DNA of 64,000 bases. Origin: Hemerocallis citrina. Its lineage: Eukaryota > Streptophyta > Magnoliopsida > Asparagales > Asphodelaceae. The stretch is from assembly GCA_017893485.1 (NCBI GenBank), contig CM030362.1, positions 179,969,166 through 180,033,165 of the forward strand. Reading direction: 5' to 3'. The position numbers were made by a program, and so were the translations under genes. Position 1 is the first letter of the stretch. Each line of letters starts with the position of its first letter. Shown piece after piece: positions 11,644-22,792 of the stretch. Below the pieces are notes generated by a model. The model was not told the DNA's origin. It saw only the letters and a list, made by a program, of their open reading frames with translations, and searched no databases.

Positions 11644-11804
11644 TTGAAGTTCTTAGCCCCTCGGAGGGCTTTGAAGAAGGGAAGACACTTCTCCCCGAAC
11701 CTGGAGAGGAAATGCTCGGTCGCTGCTAGGCACCTATGAGCTTTTAAACCTCTTTCACATTCGTTGGGGGCGCCATGTCTAGGATGGCCTGAATCTTCTC
11801 AGGA

Positions 11805-12671
11805 TTAACTTCTATCCCTCTTTGGCTGACCATGAAGCCTAGGAATTTGCTCGAAGATAAACCCAAAGGCGCACTTTGATGGATTCAGCCTCATATTGTT
11901 CCTTCTCAGGATGTCGAAGGCTTCCTCCAGATCTTTGATGTGGTCCTCTTTCCTGAGGCTCTGGACCAGCATGTCGTTGACATATACCTCCATATTGTGG
12001 CCTATTTGGTCCTTGAAGACCATGTTTACTAGCCTTTGGGAAGTAGCTCCTGCATTCTTAAGGCTGAACGGCATGACCTTGTAGCAGTAAAGGCCTTGAT
12101 CGGTGATGAACAAGATCTTCGGAATGTCTAGAGGGAACATCCTGATTTGGTTATATCCAGAGAAGGCGTCCATGAAACTGCGAAGCTCATGTCCAGACAT
12201 CGCGTCGATGCTTGGAAGCGGAAAGGGATCCTTCGGGCATGCCTTGTTGAGTTCTATAAAGTCTGTAGATCCTCCACTTGCCACTCGCTTCTTCACCATG
12301 ACAACATTTGCCAGCCACTCCAGGTAGCTGACTTCCTGGGTGAAATAGGCAGCGAGGAATTTATCGACCTCCTTCACACCTTGCTGCCTGTCAGGAGTAA
12401 ACTTTCGGTGCTTCTGTTGCACTAGTCTCAAGTCCGGACTGACGCTTAGTTTGTGCATTATTAGTTCCTCGGATATGCCGGACATGTCCGAGGCCATCCA
12501 GACAAATAGATCCCGATTTCCTCTGATGCAATTGATGATCTTTTCCTTGAGCTCAGGAGGCAAAACCTTACTTATCGGGAACCTCTTGGTCTCATCTTTC
12601 TCCAAGAAGGGGACATCTTCAAGTTCGTCAACTGGCTTGGAGCCAATTGAGCTTCTATCTGAGATGAGCAC
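11805..12671 (-). pseudogene. Gypsy reverse transcriptase with altered active site
   Basis: A 288-aa open stretch carries the RT palm in order: KLSVSPDLRLVQQKHRKFTP, VVMVKKRVASGG, DFIELNKACPKDPFPLPSID, SFMDAFSGYNQI, and the catalytic box YVNDMLV. Plant Ty3/gypsy enzymes have YVDDMLV here. The first Asp is Asn (GAC to AAC), which removes one of the metal-binding carboxylates. The change is a G-to-A transition, as expected from cytosine deamination on the other strand. The frame breaks up shortly after. It is a Ty3/gypsy RT, clade Tat from its neighbours. Confidence 0.85.
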
Positions 12672-12943
12672 TATCGCGTCTAGGGGGAGACGGAGCCCCC
12701 CACTCTAGCAATATAGCAAGCCCAGGCCGCCTCTTGACTACCCTTGATGACCAACCCCGGACTTTGTAGGGAACTTCATTTTCATGTGATATGCCAAGGC
12801 CACTGCATGGAGGGACGTGAGGCTGAGGCGTCTGAAAATGACGTTATAGGCGGCCTTGACATTAACCACCACGAAGTCCATTGGCTCGATGCAAGTGGTG
12901 GGGATTTCTATGTGGTCATGTTGAAGGTGATGATTCCTTTGAT

Positions 12944-13512
12944 TTAGACCAGAACCACAAAGAAATCATGAAGAGTGTAGCCCGCCGGGTTCAGCCTATC
13001 CTGGAAAAGTTTCAGTCCCTCGAAGGTAGTTAGAAATAAGATGTTGACGAAACTACCGTCGTCGACGAGGATGCAGTGAACCTCGTGGTTTGCCAAGCCG
13101 AGGCTAATCACTAACGCGACGCAGTTGGGAGTGCGGACGCCTTCGAGGTCTTCGTCCAAGGAAGAGTCGGGCAGTCCCGGACTTTGGGAGGAGGGCAGTT
13201 GTGGACCGAGTATACCTCTCTGACGAATGCCCTCCGGGAGGAGTTAGAATCCCCCCTCATAGGTCCTCCATATATGGAAAGGAGGATGGCCATCCTTTCA
13301 AACTCCCGAGGCTCGGAATCTTTCTTATGACGCTTATTAGGTCTTCGAGGAGGAGAAAAGGCTCTTTGGTCCTTCCGAGTAAATTTGGACAAGTAGACCG
13401 TCCTGACAAGGCCTTCGATCTCGTCCATCAGGGCCCGACAGTCGTCGGTCTCATGACCGTGGTCTCGGTGGAAATGGCACCAAATCCTTGTCCCTCTTCT
13501 TGCTGGGGGCAT
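12944..13512 (-). pseudogene. Gypsy Gag C-terminus and aspartic protease
   Basis: The segment 13,111-13,512 has CHFHRDHGHETDDC, the CCHC-like knuckle typical of Tat Gag, then a basic stretch and GGPMRGDSNSSRRAFVRE. The segment 12,944-13,159 reads ALVISLGLANHEVHCILVDD followed by GSFVNILF, the protease core with its DDGS active-site box. The two overlap in different frames, so a frameshift separates them. Protease would have cut Gag and Pol in the particle. Confidence 0.75.
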
Positions 13513-13514
13513 TC

Positions 13515-14306
13515 ATCCGAGGTGGTGTCGGATCAGCCCCTCTTCCTCCACCTCCATGAGTACTATGGAGATGCTTGCGTTTAACGGGGTGAACTTTTTG
13601 AACCGAGGCGCGGGAGGATGCCTCGGACCAGAGGCATCCTTCTGAGACTTCGTGGGCCCTCGACACTATTAATCTTCCTTTTTCCCTTGGGTGGGGATTC
13701 CTTACATCCCCTGGGATGTAGGGCCTCCTCGGCCCAGATATACATATCGCTTCGGAGATCGGAAAAATTCAAGGGAGGCTTCTTAGCCAAATAGGTCTTC
13801 AGGAGGTCGTGTTAGACACTGTGCCTAAAGGCAGCTATCGCAACCCCGACATTAATGGAGGGGATGGTCCTGGCTTCCGCTATAAACCTCTGGACGAAGT
13901 CCCGGAGCGACTCTCCGTCCTGCTTCAAATATAGCAAGGAGTCACTCGTCTTTTCAACCTGGCGGCTAGTCATGAAAAAGGTGAGGAAACCTTCCTCGAG
14001 CTAGTTGATGGAGTAGATGGAGCCGGGGGCAAGTCGGGAATACCGCTCTCTTGCGGAACCTCGCAATGTGGCGGGAAACATCATGCAGAGGAGTGTATCG
14101 GAGGTGTTGTGAATCATCGTGAGAGTTTTGAAACTTTCGAAGTGACCAGCTAGGTCAAATTCGACATTGTAGATCTCGAATGCTGGACGCTTAAAGCCTC
14201 TTGGGACCAGAGCTTCAAGGATGGAAGGGGAAGGGGGCCAAACTGAGAGGTACCCCATGTTCGATTGCCTCCTATCCTCCCTTATCCGGGCGAGTCGGTC
14301 TTCCAT
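13515..14306 (-). pseudogene. Gypsy Gag N-terminal region
   Basis: The 101-aa stretch beginning at 14,306 contains PRGFKRPAFEIYNVEFDLAG, FESFKTLTMIHNTSDTLLCM and LRGSARERYSRLAPGSI, the core of the plant retrotransposon Gag domain. It ends in a stop at about 14,001; the continuation toward 13,450 is in other frames. Upstream to 14,760 lies the 5' untranslated region, with no identifiable primer-binding site or 5' LTR. Confidence 0.75.
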
Positions 14307-14763
14307 TTCCTGGAGATGTTTTAGGACGTCTTCGCATCCCTTGGATCGGGTGGACTCATAGGACTCCTCATTGTCGATCGGACCGATGAGTTGGTTATCC
14401 GAGCAGAGGTCGATCCTTGGACCCCCTCAGATGGCTTGCAGGACCTTGTTCCAGAAATCCCACAACTCGGCTATGGTTACGTGGCCTCCCTCTCATGATT
14501 GCCATTCGGTGCTTGCCGATCCAGGGGAGAAAGGCACCACTCTACCTCTCACTCGTGGGGGGGAGTGACTGTTGCGGCTCCGCTGATGATCCGAACGAGC
14601 GCCCCCGTTTCGAGAGCAGTTGAGCTCAATGTGGTGACAGAGGTCCTCCTTTTGCTACCGATTATTAATGAGATCTCGGAGGTCCGATCATGCTGGGAAT
14701 AGGTGGGTGTTAAACCCTCTAAACTGGGGATGGTTAAGTGAAATTTATCCTGACACACACATA

Positions 14764-15411
14764 TCTATATCTTATACTAATAGGAGAGAGAGTCTATCTC
14801 ATCTCTCCTTTCTCTATTTCGAAATAAAGAAAGGAGAGAAAAAGTAGGGATTCCTATTTAACTAACACGTGCACTATGCACGATTTTATTAAAAACCAAA
14901 ATAAAGTAAAAACCATAATCTCTCGAACACAATCTCTTCCCCTCCCACTTTCTCAATCTCACGTCTCTTCCCAAACCTACCCCCATTCCCTGACTTTGAA
15001 TTAGATTCTTAAGCAAACACAATTCACAAAATTATTTTTATATAATTTTCTTAGTCTATCATCTTTACCCTAACATGTCTTATAATACATGGTTTATAAT
15101 GTATAACTTATTTACTGAATGTTTATGATGTTATAATATACATGTTTAACATAAATTAGTTGAATTTGCGACATCTTTTCATTGCATGCATTTTTTAGCT
15201 TAGTAATATTTTATTGGATAACATTATAGTTTGACAGTGATTATCTAAACCATCTGCTTATATGAGGATGATAATGACGATTTCAGATATTACAGTAGGG
15301 ATGATATTCATAAGTTTTTCCCAATTCTCTCCGCTTTTTTGGAGTTATATATAATTTTATAAGTCCCTCAAAACTATTTTAGGTTGTGCAATTTGCACAG
15401 GGTAACACTAG
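14764..15411 (+). mobile_element. Non-autonomous Helitron, ~648 bp
   Basis: The element starts TCTATATCTTATACTAATAG after an A and ends CTAG (15,408-15,411) before a T, the A^T target of Helitrons. Twelve bases before the end lies a hairpin TGTGCA-ATT-TGCACA (15,385-15,399). No Rep/helicase ORF is present. The start resembles that of the Helitron at 49,609. It may have removed or hidden the 5' LTR of the gypsy element. Confidence 0.7.
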
Positions 15412-15452
15412 TATATATAAAGTGAGGGAGAGAGAGAGAAAGAGGTGGGGGA

Positions 15453-15763
15453 GACGCGATCCGGTGGGAACTTCCTGCATAGCCATTATATGGATGATTG
15501 GAACCGTTCACATTAATTAGACTGACTAAATTAGTCTACAAATGTAAAGATCAAATCATTTAAAATTCATTTGTCCATCCATCATATCAGCTATACAATT
15601 TGTAACATTCATTGAATGGACAAACAAATCTCAAATAACTTGATCTTCCGACTTCAGTCTAATTTAGACAAGTATATCTAGATGAACAGTCCAAAATTTT
15701 CCATGTCCTGAAAAAAGGTTCCCACGTGGTTCTCACCAAAGGAATTCTCACTGGATCAGTCTT
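15453..15763. mobile_element. MITE with imperfect long inverted repeats
   Basis: The left end reads GCGATCCGGTGGGAAC and the right end, complemented, ACTGATCCAGTGAGAATTCC; the whole unit is a loose palindrome. It is flanked by GA- and TA-rich microsatellite sequence. A related but diverged unit lies at 53,659-54,020. Confidence 0.55.
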
Positions 15764-15774
15764 ATATATATAAC

Positions 15775-16055
15775 TAGGTCTTACACTCTTGTGGATATTT
15801 AGTGGGTTCGGGTATGGGTCCGGTCGGGTAGGGTAAATTATACCTACTACCCGACTCTGGGTATTTAGATTATGTCCAGGTCTAAGTCCAGATCGGGTCC
15901 TCCACAAGAGTGGGTCCTAATTTTCTACCCGGTATATACCCTACTCGAAAATTGGAGTGAGACTTAATTTATACCCGGTATATACCCATCAAAGACAGGT
16001 CCAGTTTGGGTTGAGTGTCGGGTCGGGTTTAGTTCCTAGGTATTTGTAACAACCC
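15775..16055. mobile_element. Small non-autonomous DNA element(s) with GGGTCGGG words
   Basis: A 145-bp unit (15,775-15,919) is bounded by TAGGTCTTACACTCTTGTGG and an inverted counterpart (TAGGACCCACTCTTGTGG). It overlaps a longer run of CGGGTATGGGT/GGGTCGGGT words ending near CAACCCTAG (16,055). That pattern is common in plant hAT MITEs, but no target duplication could be fixed. Confidence 0.4.
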
Positions 16056-16079
16056 TAGCTCATATGCAGTGATGACAAA

Positions 16080-16990
16080 CAAAGTCTCTTTTTAGGCCCA
16101 TTAGTTTGTTCAAGTTACCTTTAGCTTATCATGATAGCTCCACCTAATAGACTTTCCCAATTTATTCATAATTTGGTGGACATGCCGCATCATGGGTTTA
16201 TTAAAGATAGATTCATATTGGATAGCATTCCTAGTGATCTAGAGGTAATTGATGCTTGCCATTGGATAAAAGAAATGACATTTTTACCTACCCTGAACAA
16301 GTATACAATAAAGTGAATTGGGATATTCCTTTCACTGTGATTTTAAAGACATGGGAGTTGGTAATAGATGGATCTAATCTTAATGTCGTCTCATTATACA
16401 CCGCTATTAAAGGAAAAGACGGGAGAAAATTTGCCTCTAAAAGGGGTTTAAGACAAAATGATCTCTCGCCTCTTCTCTTTGTTATGGTTGCTAATAGTTT
16501 TCGGAAGAGGTTATCTTCTGATTGGCATGAAAATCTCGTTGCAAGTATTGGGGGCTTTTCAGATTTTAGAGGGGGTTTTGAAATTACAATATGCCAATGG
16601 TACAATCATTAACTCTTCTTTTAATGGGGTTTATCAAGGCAGTGTTAAGTTGATCTTGTATTTGTTTAAGATATGCCGGAAAAGTTTATCTACTTCACTA
16701 AAACTGTTTTTATGTGGTTAGGTGGTAATGTGGGTCAGCAGCTTGAAGTATCTCAATTTTTCTATTATCTATATAGAAGGATCTTTCCCTTCGATCTATT
16801 TTAGTATTTCTTTTAAATAGGGTTCAAATCTGATTGGCTTACTGTTATAGACAAAATAGAAAGACGATTAAATTCATGGTCATGATCAGTGCTCTTTAGG
16901 ATTGGTACACTCTTTTGTTAACTTAATTCTCTTTGACAATTCTCTTCACATGATGTTCGTCCCCTGGAAGTGAGGAGTTGCACTGTGTCC
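16080..16990 (+). pseudogene. L1-type LINE reverse transcriptase fragment
   Basis: Pieces of an L1-clade RT appear in shifted frames: GFIKDRFILDSIPSDLEVID, VNWDIPFTV, then ASKRGLRQNDLSPLLFVMVA and LQYANGTII, where the active L1 box is YADDTII. Further on, DKIERRLNSW matches the region after the RT. Frameshifts and stops occur about every 100-200 bp, and the endonuclease part and poly-A tail are missing. This is an old fragment. Confidence 0.75.
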
Positions 16991-17829
16991 ACTCCAGAGT
17001 AATGACAAGCGAGCAAGGTTGGGTTGGAGGTAATAGCAGAACACTTTTGATGCCACATGATTCCTCACATGTGGTGTCAAATATAAATAGAAGGTTAGAT
17101 CATAAGAGAGAGTGGAGAAAATCCTGTACCAGATAGTAAGATTAGACTAGCTACTTAGAATATAGTATCAGTCACAAGCTACATAGCATGGATACTTCTA
17201 GCAACATTTCCTGGACACTAGTCGAACACTTAATAGATACGACTGCAACATTTTTTAAAATGATAACTAACACTTTCCAAATACTTATTCATAACACATC
17301 TCCGATTTTATAGTGTACAGTGATGTATTATCACTTGTTGTGGGCAATAAATTTTTATTTTGATTATGAGCTACAACTTGTATTGTTAAACACCATTTTT
17401 ATTAAAATTATACATAAATGAGACAACATTAAGTTATGTTAAATAATATTATAGTCGTGTCCCCCTGTCCTACTTTTTACAAAATTGGCATTCCTCGTTG
17501 TACCTGTTTCCATGCTTCATAGCTCATAGGAAAAGGGATGGAGATGATTGATACTACGGATAGGAGGGGTATTAGTATAATATTTTATGAAAATCAAATG
17601 GGTAGGTTAAAAAGGCAAGGAAATTGAAAACACAAAATATAAAATTTGGCACACTGGAAAATAAAAGGATATAAATGGTGTGAGAATAGTTGTGGGTAAA
17701 ACTTTGAAAGACAACAATATAGATGTTACATGAACATAAGATAGAAGTAATCTAACAAAACTTGTACCATGACACGAGATAATTATTATTATTACATATT
17801 CCCTCAAGTAGGTTTAACACAGAATATAA
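16991..17829. other. Unassigned AT-rich stretch
   Basis: No recognisable coding, repeat termini or RNA structure was seen here. It lies between the L1 fragment and the RTE LINE. Confidence 0.4.
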
Positions 17830-20800
17830 ACAAGAGTTTTGGAATCATATGAATGAGCTAGTTCAAAGAAACCCAATTGGAGGAAGATTAATCATGGAAG
17901 AGACTACTTGGTCATGGATATAATAAGGTTCATTGTGGTCATGGATTTGGAACATAGAATGATACGGGAAATAAGATTTTGGAATTTGTTATGAATACGA
18001 ATATATATTTTAAGAAAGTGGATAAAGTACATTTGATTACTTATAAAAATGGAACAAATAGTACCCCAAATAGATTATTTTACTACAAAATCAAGAACTA
18101 GATGGTAAAATTTAAAAGGTCGTAACTTGGTGCTATTCAAGGATAGATTACTAAAAGTAGTTTGTATACAAATGATGATACTAATATTATGTGGAATACT
18201 ATGCCTAGTTGCATAAAAAAAAGTGGCCAAAGATATTTTGGAAGTCTAAAGGTAATATACTACTAAATAAAGAGAATTGGTGATGGATTGATGAAGTTCA
18301 ATAATTGGTTAAAGCAAAGAGCTTCTTATAAGGATTGGCAAGTGTCAAAGTGAGGTGAGATTTAAAAAATACAAGATAACAAAGTTAGAAGCCAAAGATG
18401 CCCATTGGAGATATCAAATCTACAGCTGATAATAATTTATATATGAAATTAGAAACTACGAAGAGGGAGAAAGGTATATACTAGGTAGCGAAGATAAGAG
18501 AAATAGGACTAAGGTAATATTCAATGTATTAAGAGTGAAGGTCAAAGAGTTTTACAAAAAGGATGATAATATTAATGAAAGGGAGTTAATTTTGTAAATC
18601 GTTCAAAGAGAGTCGCACCGAAGATCCTAAGATGGATTCAAGTTAATTGGTGGATAATAGAAACCATCAATATTGCCAAAATTTTAGGTCTAGTGAAGTG
18701 AAATATGCCTTAAATAAAATAAAAGGTGGAAAGGCAATTGGACCAATGGTATTCCTATTGAAGTTTGAAAATATTTAGTAGATAAGAAACTAGAGTGGTT
18801 AAATCGTCTTTTCAATAGAATTTTAGAGATTAGGAAAATTTCTGAGTGGAAGAAAAGCATTTGGGGACCTTTTTATAAGAATAAAGGAGATACTCAAGTT
18901 TGTACAAACAAACGTGGAAATTTTTTTATAAGCCAAATAATGAAACTTTGGGAAAGTAAGAAAGAAAATGATAGTGTCGGAAAATTAAGTTGATTTTAAG
19001 TAAGGGGGGTCAACTATGTGCATCTATTCAGATGATTAAAGGAAAAGTATAGTAAGAAGAAAAGAGATTTTCATATAGGATTTATTGATTTGGAAAAAGC
19101 TTATGATAGAGTTCCTAGAAAGATCTTATTGGTCATTTCTTAAAAAGAAATGTGTAGTAGTTATAATGATGCTATTAAGGATATGCAATATAATGTGGTA
19201 ATTAGCGTTAGAGCAAGTGGAGGAGAGAGGAGCATTTCCTATTGCCACAAGTTTGCACCAAAAATCAACCTGAAGTTCTTATCTATTGTATTAGTTATGG
19301 AAGAATTAATTAGACATTCTCAATATGAGGTCTTATGGTGGTTTTGACTGATGAGACAAGAGAACGCATAGCTTAGTAGTTATATTGATGCTATTAAGAA
19401 ATATGCAGGATAATGTAGAAACTAACATTAGAAACAGTGAAGGGGGATGGAGCATTTCCAATCGCTACAGGTTTACACTAAGAATCAACCTTACGTTCTT
19501 ATCTGTTTTGTGTTAGTTATGGATGGATTAACTAGGCATACTTGATATGAGATTAGAGAAAGCATAGCTTCAAAATTAGAGAGATGAAGAGAAGAATTGA
19601 AATCTAAGGAATTTAGAATTAGCCAGTGTTATAAATATCCCCCTAGACGGCCACCTAGGCCCTAGGCCGTCCCCAGCTGACTTGCCTAGGGCCTAGGCCT
19701 TTTTAAAAACCGGTTTGGCTGTCTGGCGGGTTTTTTGTGTGTTAAAGTGAATAGTTCACTTAAAATCCCACATTCTCAAAACCCTCAACCCCCGTGCTTC
19801 TCTCTCTCTTCCCAAAAAGCCCAAATCGGACCCTAAATCAGAAGTCCCCCAAATCGTTCATGCTTTCCCCAAATCGTCAAAATCTCAAATCGATCGCCCC
19901 TCTTATTGGAATCTTGATAATGGGCAATACGCAAAATGAGTGCTCTACCATTAAGCTAATTTCCATTTATGATTTTTTGAGTTATTTTTTTTAGTATTAT
20001 ATATACCTTGTATTCTATGCAATATTATGTTTTCTTATAAATATATTAAAAAATATATTAAAAACCCGCCTAGCGCCTAGCTGCCTAGACCCCGCTTACA
20101 AGGTTTAGGCGCTAGGCCCCACCGGCCGCCCGACTACCGTCTGGCGACTTTTAGAACACTGGAATTAGCATGACTTAAATAGAGGATATGAATTGTAAGT
20201 TTAGCAAAACTATGAGAATTGACTAGTGTAATTTGCATTAAGGACCAAGATTACCAAGTTTCATTATTTAAGATCAATAGTTCCCCAGGATGGGAAAATC
20301 GAGTATGATGTTATGCATATAATTTAAGCAACTTGTTAAAATGGTGAAATGCATCAATAGTAGTCTGCAATAGAAGGATACCAATGAAATTAACAGGAAA
20401 AAATTTAGAGGACGGCTATATGACCAACCATGTTTTCTGGATCACTTGTATTGGACGACTAAGAAACATGTTTCAAAAATGAGTAGCTGAAATCAGGATG
20501 CTAGGATGGATGAGTTGAAACGCACTAAAGGACAAAATAAGAAATAATTGCCTAAGAATGAAAGTAGAGGCTATCCCAAATGAAGATAAAATGTGGAGAA
20601 CCAATTGAGATGGTTTGGACACAAACAACAAAGAGCAATGTTATGCCAGTTATGCATGGAGGTTAGGAGTGCAAAAAGGAGTAGGGTAGACCTAAAAAAA
20701 CTTTGGTTGAATCTATTAATAATGATTTGAAAAGTGTTCATTTGACGGTGGAGGTGGTCATCAATAGAGTTGAGTGGAGGTGTGAGATTCATGTAGAAGC

Positions 20801-20970
20801 CCTAAAATTTTGGGATAAAGGCTTGGCTGTTTTTGTTGCCTATGGAAGAAAGTAGAGGTTGTCCCAATGAAGATAAAATGTGAGAGAACCAATTGAGATG
20901 GTTTGGACATTAACAACAAAGCCCTAAAATTTTGGGATAAAGGCTTTGTCGTTTTTGTTGTTATCGTATG
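17830..20970 (+). pseudogene. RTE-type LINE, degenerate, with internal duplications
   Basis: The order fits a plant RTE LINE: an endonuclease-like part (17,830-18,250), a linker (KYALNKIKGGKAIGP near 18,700), the RT part with FHIGFIDLEKAYDRVPRKIL (about 19,070-19,125), ELIRHSQYEV, and after the inserted hAT the C-terminal AEIRMLGWM, KIRNNCLRMKVEA and a 3' end like RTE tails (GGGATAAAGGCTTGGCTG, then GTTGTT). Stops and frameshifts are frequent, so it is dead. Two internal duplications are described under findings. A minus-strand RTE tail fragment also lies at 50,618-50,690. Confidence 0.75.
19624..20161. mobile_element. Non-autonomous hAT element, 538 bp, TSD GAATTAGC
   Basis: Ends are CAGTGTTATAAA and (complemented) CAGTGTTCTAAAA. 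The 8-bp GAATTAGC flanks it on both sides (19,616-19,623 and 20,162-20,169). Subterminal GCCTAGG/CTAGGC words occur at both ends. It splits the RTE LINE. Confidence 0.9.
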
Positions 20971-21308
20971 GGCAATTAAGCAAATACTTCAGATTAGAAG
21001 ATTGGGGCAGGGAATTCTTCTAATGGTAGAATGTTCAGTTTGTAAAACCAAAAAGAAAGGACGGTTGGATCCTTCGTTTAAAGACATCATACTAAGGCAT
21101 TTGAAGTTTACTGAGGGTTGGGTGTTCCCAATTTAAGACATCAGAATTTATTATATTTGGGTAAATGGACTTGGAAAGCATTGGATTAGGATAGTGAAAG
21201 CTAACATTTTCAAGGAAGAAAATGACCATGATAGCCATTGTAACATCTCTTTGTTTTTAATAATTTCAAAAGAGTATTGTATTTCTTTTATGGCTATTAA
21301 ATATTATT

Positions 21309-21355
21309 TGAAACACCCCGTACTTAAGCGGGTATATATATAATATTATATATAT

Positions 21356-21419
<64 letters not shown>

Positions 21420-22181
21420 GTAAGATGGTTGGTTGTTGGCCTATAGGTTGATCCTATGGGGGCTTGATTGAAAAGGGATTTATGATGAACCTATAGGATG
21501 GCCTATGGGGCATATGGCTATTAAATGTTGCATGAAAATGACATGCATGCATGGGGTTGACGTGAATGACTTGGGAAATAAGTCTCATATCGGAAATGCA
21601 ATGGGAGTGAGTGTTTATATAAGATTCCATATGATAAAGGATTACCTATAGGGTTAACCCACCTTTTGATGGTGCCTGTAGTGGGCGTGGCTAGAGTTTT
21701 GTGTCTGTTCTTTCGTGTGCGTGCACGTGTAGCCGCGTATGCAGCTGAGCCGGGCTCGGGCCGTTACAAATGGTATCAGGGCCGACTTTCGACACCGAGT
21801 ATGTGCAAGATGTACGCATGAGAATGAGCGAGATTGGGACAGGTCGCCCGGGTAGGGGACTGTACAACAGAATCGGGGTAATCTTCTCCACATCGGCTAG
21901 AAAGGGATCCTGGATCAAGTTGCAAGTCCCAGGCTCAGTGAGGACACTAAGTTCTTAAGGAGGGGTGTGTGTCTACCCCCGTACTTAAGCGGGTATATAT
22001 ATATATATATATGGTAAAAGGGATATGAGCAACTTGTTCATTTAGTAAATGAACAAATGATTATGTGGCATGCATATGATACATTGGACAACTAACCCTT
22101 TTAATGATTTTCCAATCACATGTATGCCACATCATCAATTGCTTATTTACTAAATGAGCAAGTTGCTCATACCCCTTTTTC

Positions 22182-22228
<47 letters not shown>

Positions 22229-22578
22229 AGTAAGATGGTTGGTTGTTGGCCTATAGGTTGATCCTATGGGGGCTTGATTGAAAAGGGATTTATGATGAAC
22301 CTATAGGATGGCCTATGGGGCATATGGCTATTAAATGTTGCATGAAAATGACATGCATGCATGGGGTTGACGTGAATGACTTGGGAAATAAGTCCCATAT
22401 CGGAAATGCAATGGGAGTGTGAGTGTTTATATAAGATTCCATATGATAAAGGATTACCTATAGGGTTAACCCGCCTTTTGATGGTGCTTGTGGTGGGCGT
22501 GGCTAGAGTTGTGTCCGTTCTTTTCCGTGCGCGCACGTGTAGCCGCGTGCACAGCTGAGCCAGGCTCGGGACGTTACA
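21309..22578 (+). mobile_element. TRIM (miniature LTR retrotransposon), TSD TTATT
   Basis: Two LTRs (21,309-21,768 and 21,970-22,578) share the beginning CCCCGTACTTAAGCGGGTA and the end GTTACA. Just after LTR 1 lies TGGTATCAGG (21,771), the initiator-Met tRNA primer site; just before LTR 2 lies the purine tract AAGGAGGGG. The internal region is only about 200 bp without an ORF. TTATT is duplicated at 21,304-21,308 and 22,579-22,583. LTR 2 is longer because a MITE sits in its TA repeat. A TATATAAG promoter-like box lies in each LTR. Mobility would need proteins in trans. Confidence 0.9.
22013..22183. mobile_element. 171-bp MITE inserted in a (TA)n microsatellite of the TRIM LTR
   Basis: About 45-bp inverted ends: GGTAAAAGGGATATGAGCAA and (complemented) GGGAAAAAGGGGTATGAGCA, both followed by TTTAGTAAAT. 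Both flanks are pure TA repeat. The TRIM's other LTR has an uninterrupted TA tract at the corresponding place, so the empty site is seen directly. Confidence 0.85.
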
Positions 22579-22792
22579 TTATTGTTATTATTATTATGTA
22601 TAAATATACAATTTTATCTCATATATATTCCTTAATTTATTTATTCATTTGGTGGAGCGGATTTTATTGAAATTTATTGCAAAAAGATAGCTAGGACCTA
22701 AAAGTAATGAAAAAGTCAAAGAGGGGTTCATAGTTAATTTTTCCACTTTTTTCTTCTTCTTCCCCTTCATTTTGTCAGACCGGAAACCCTCT

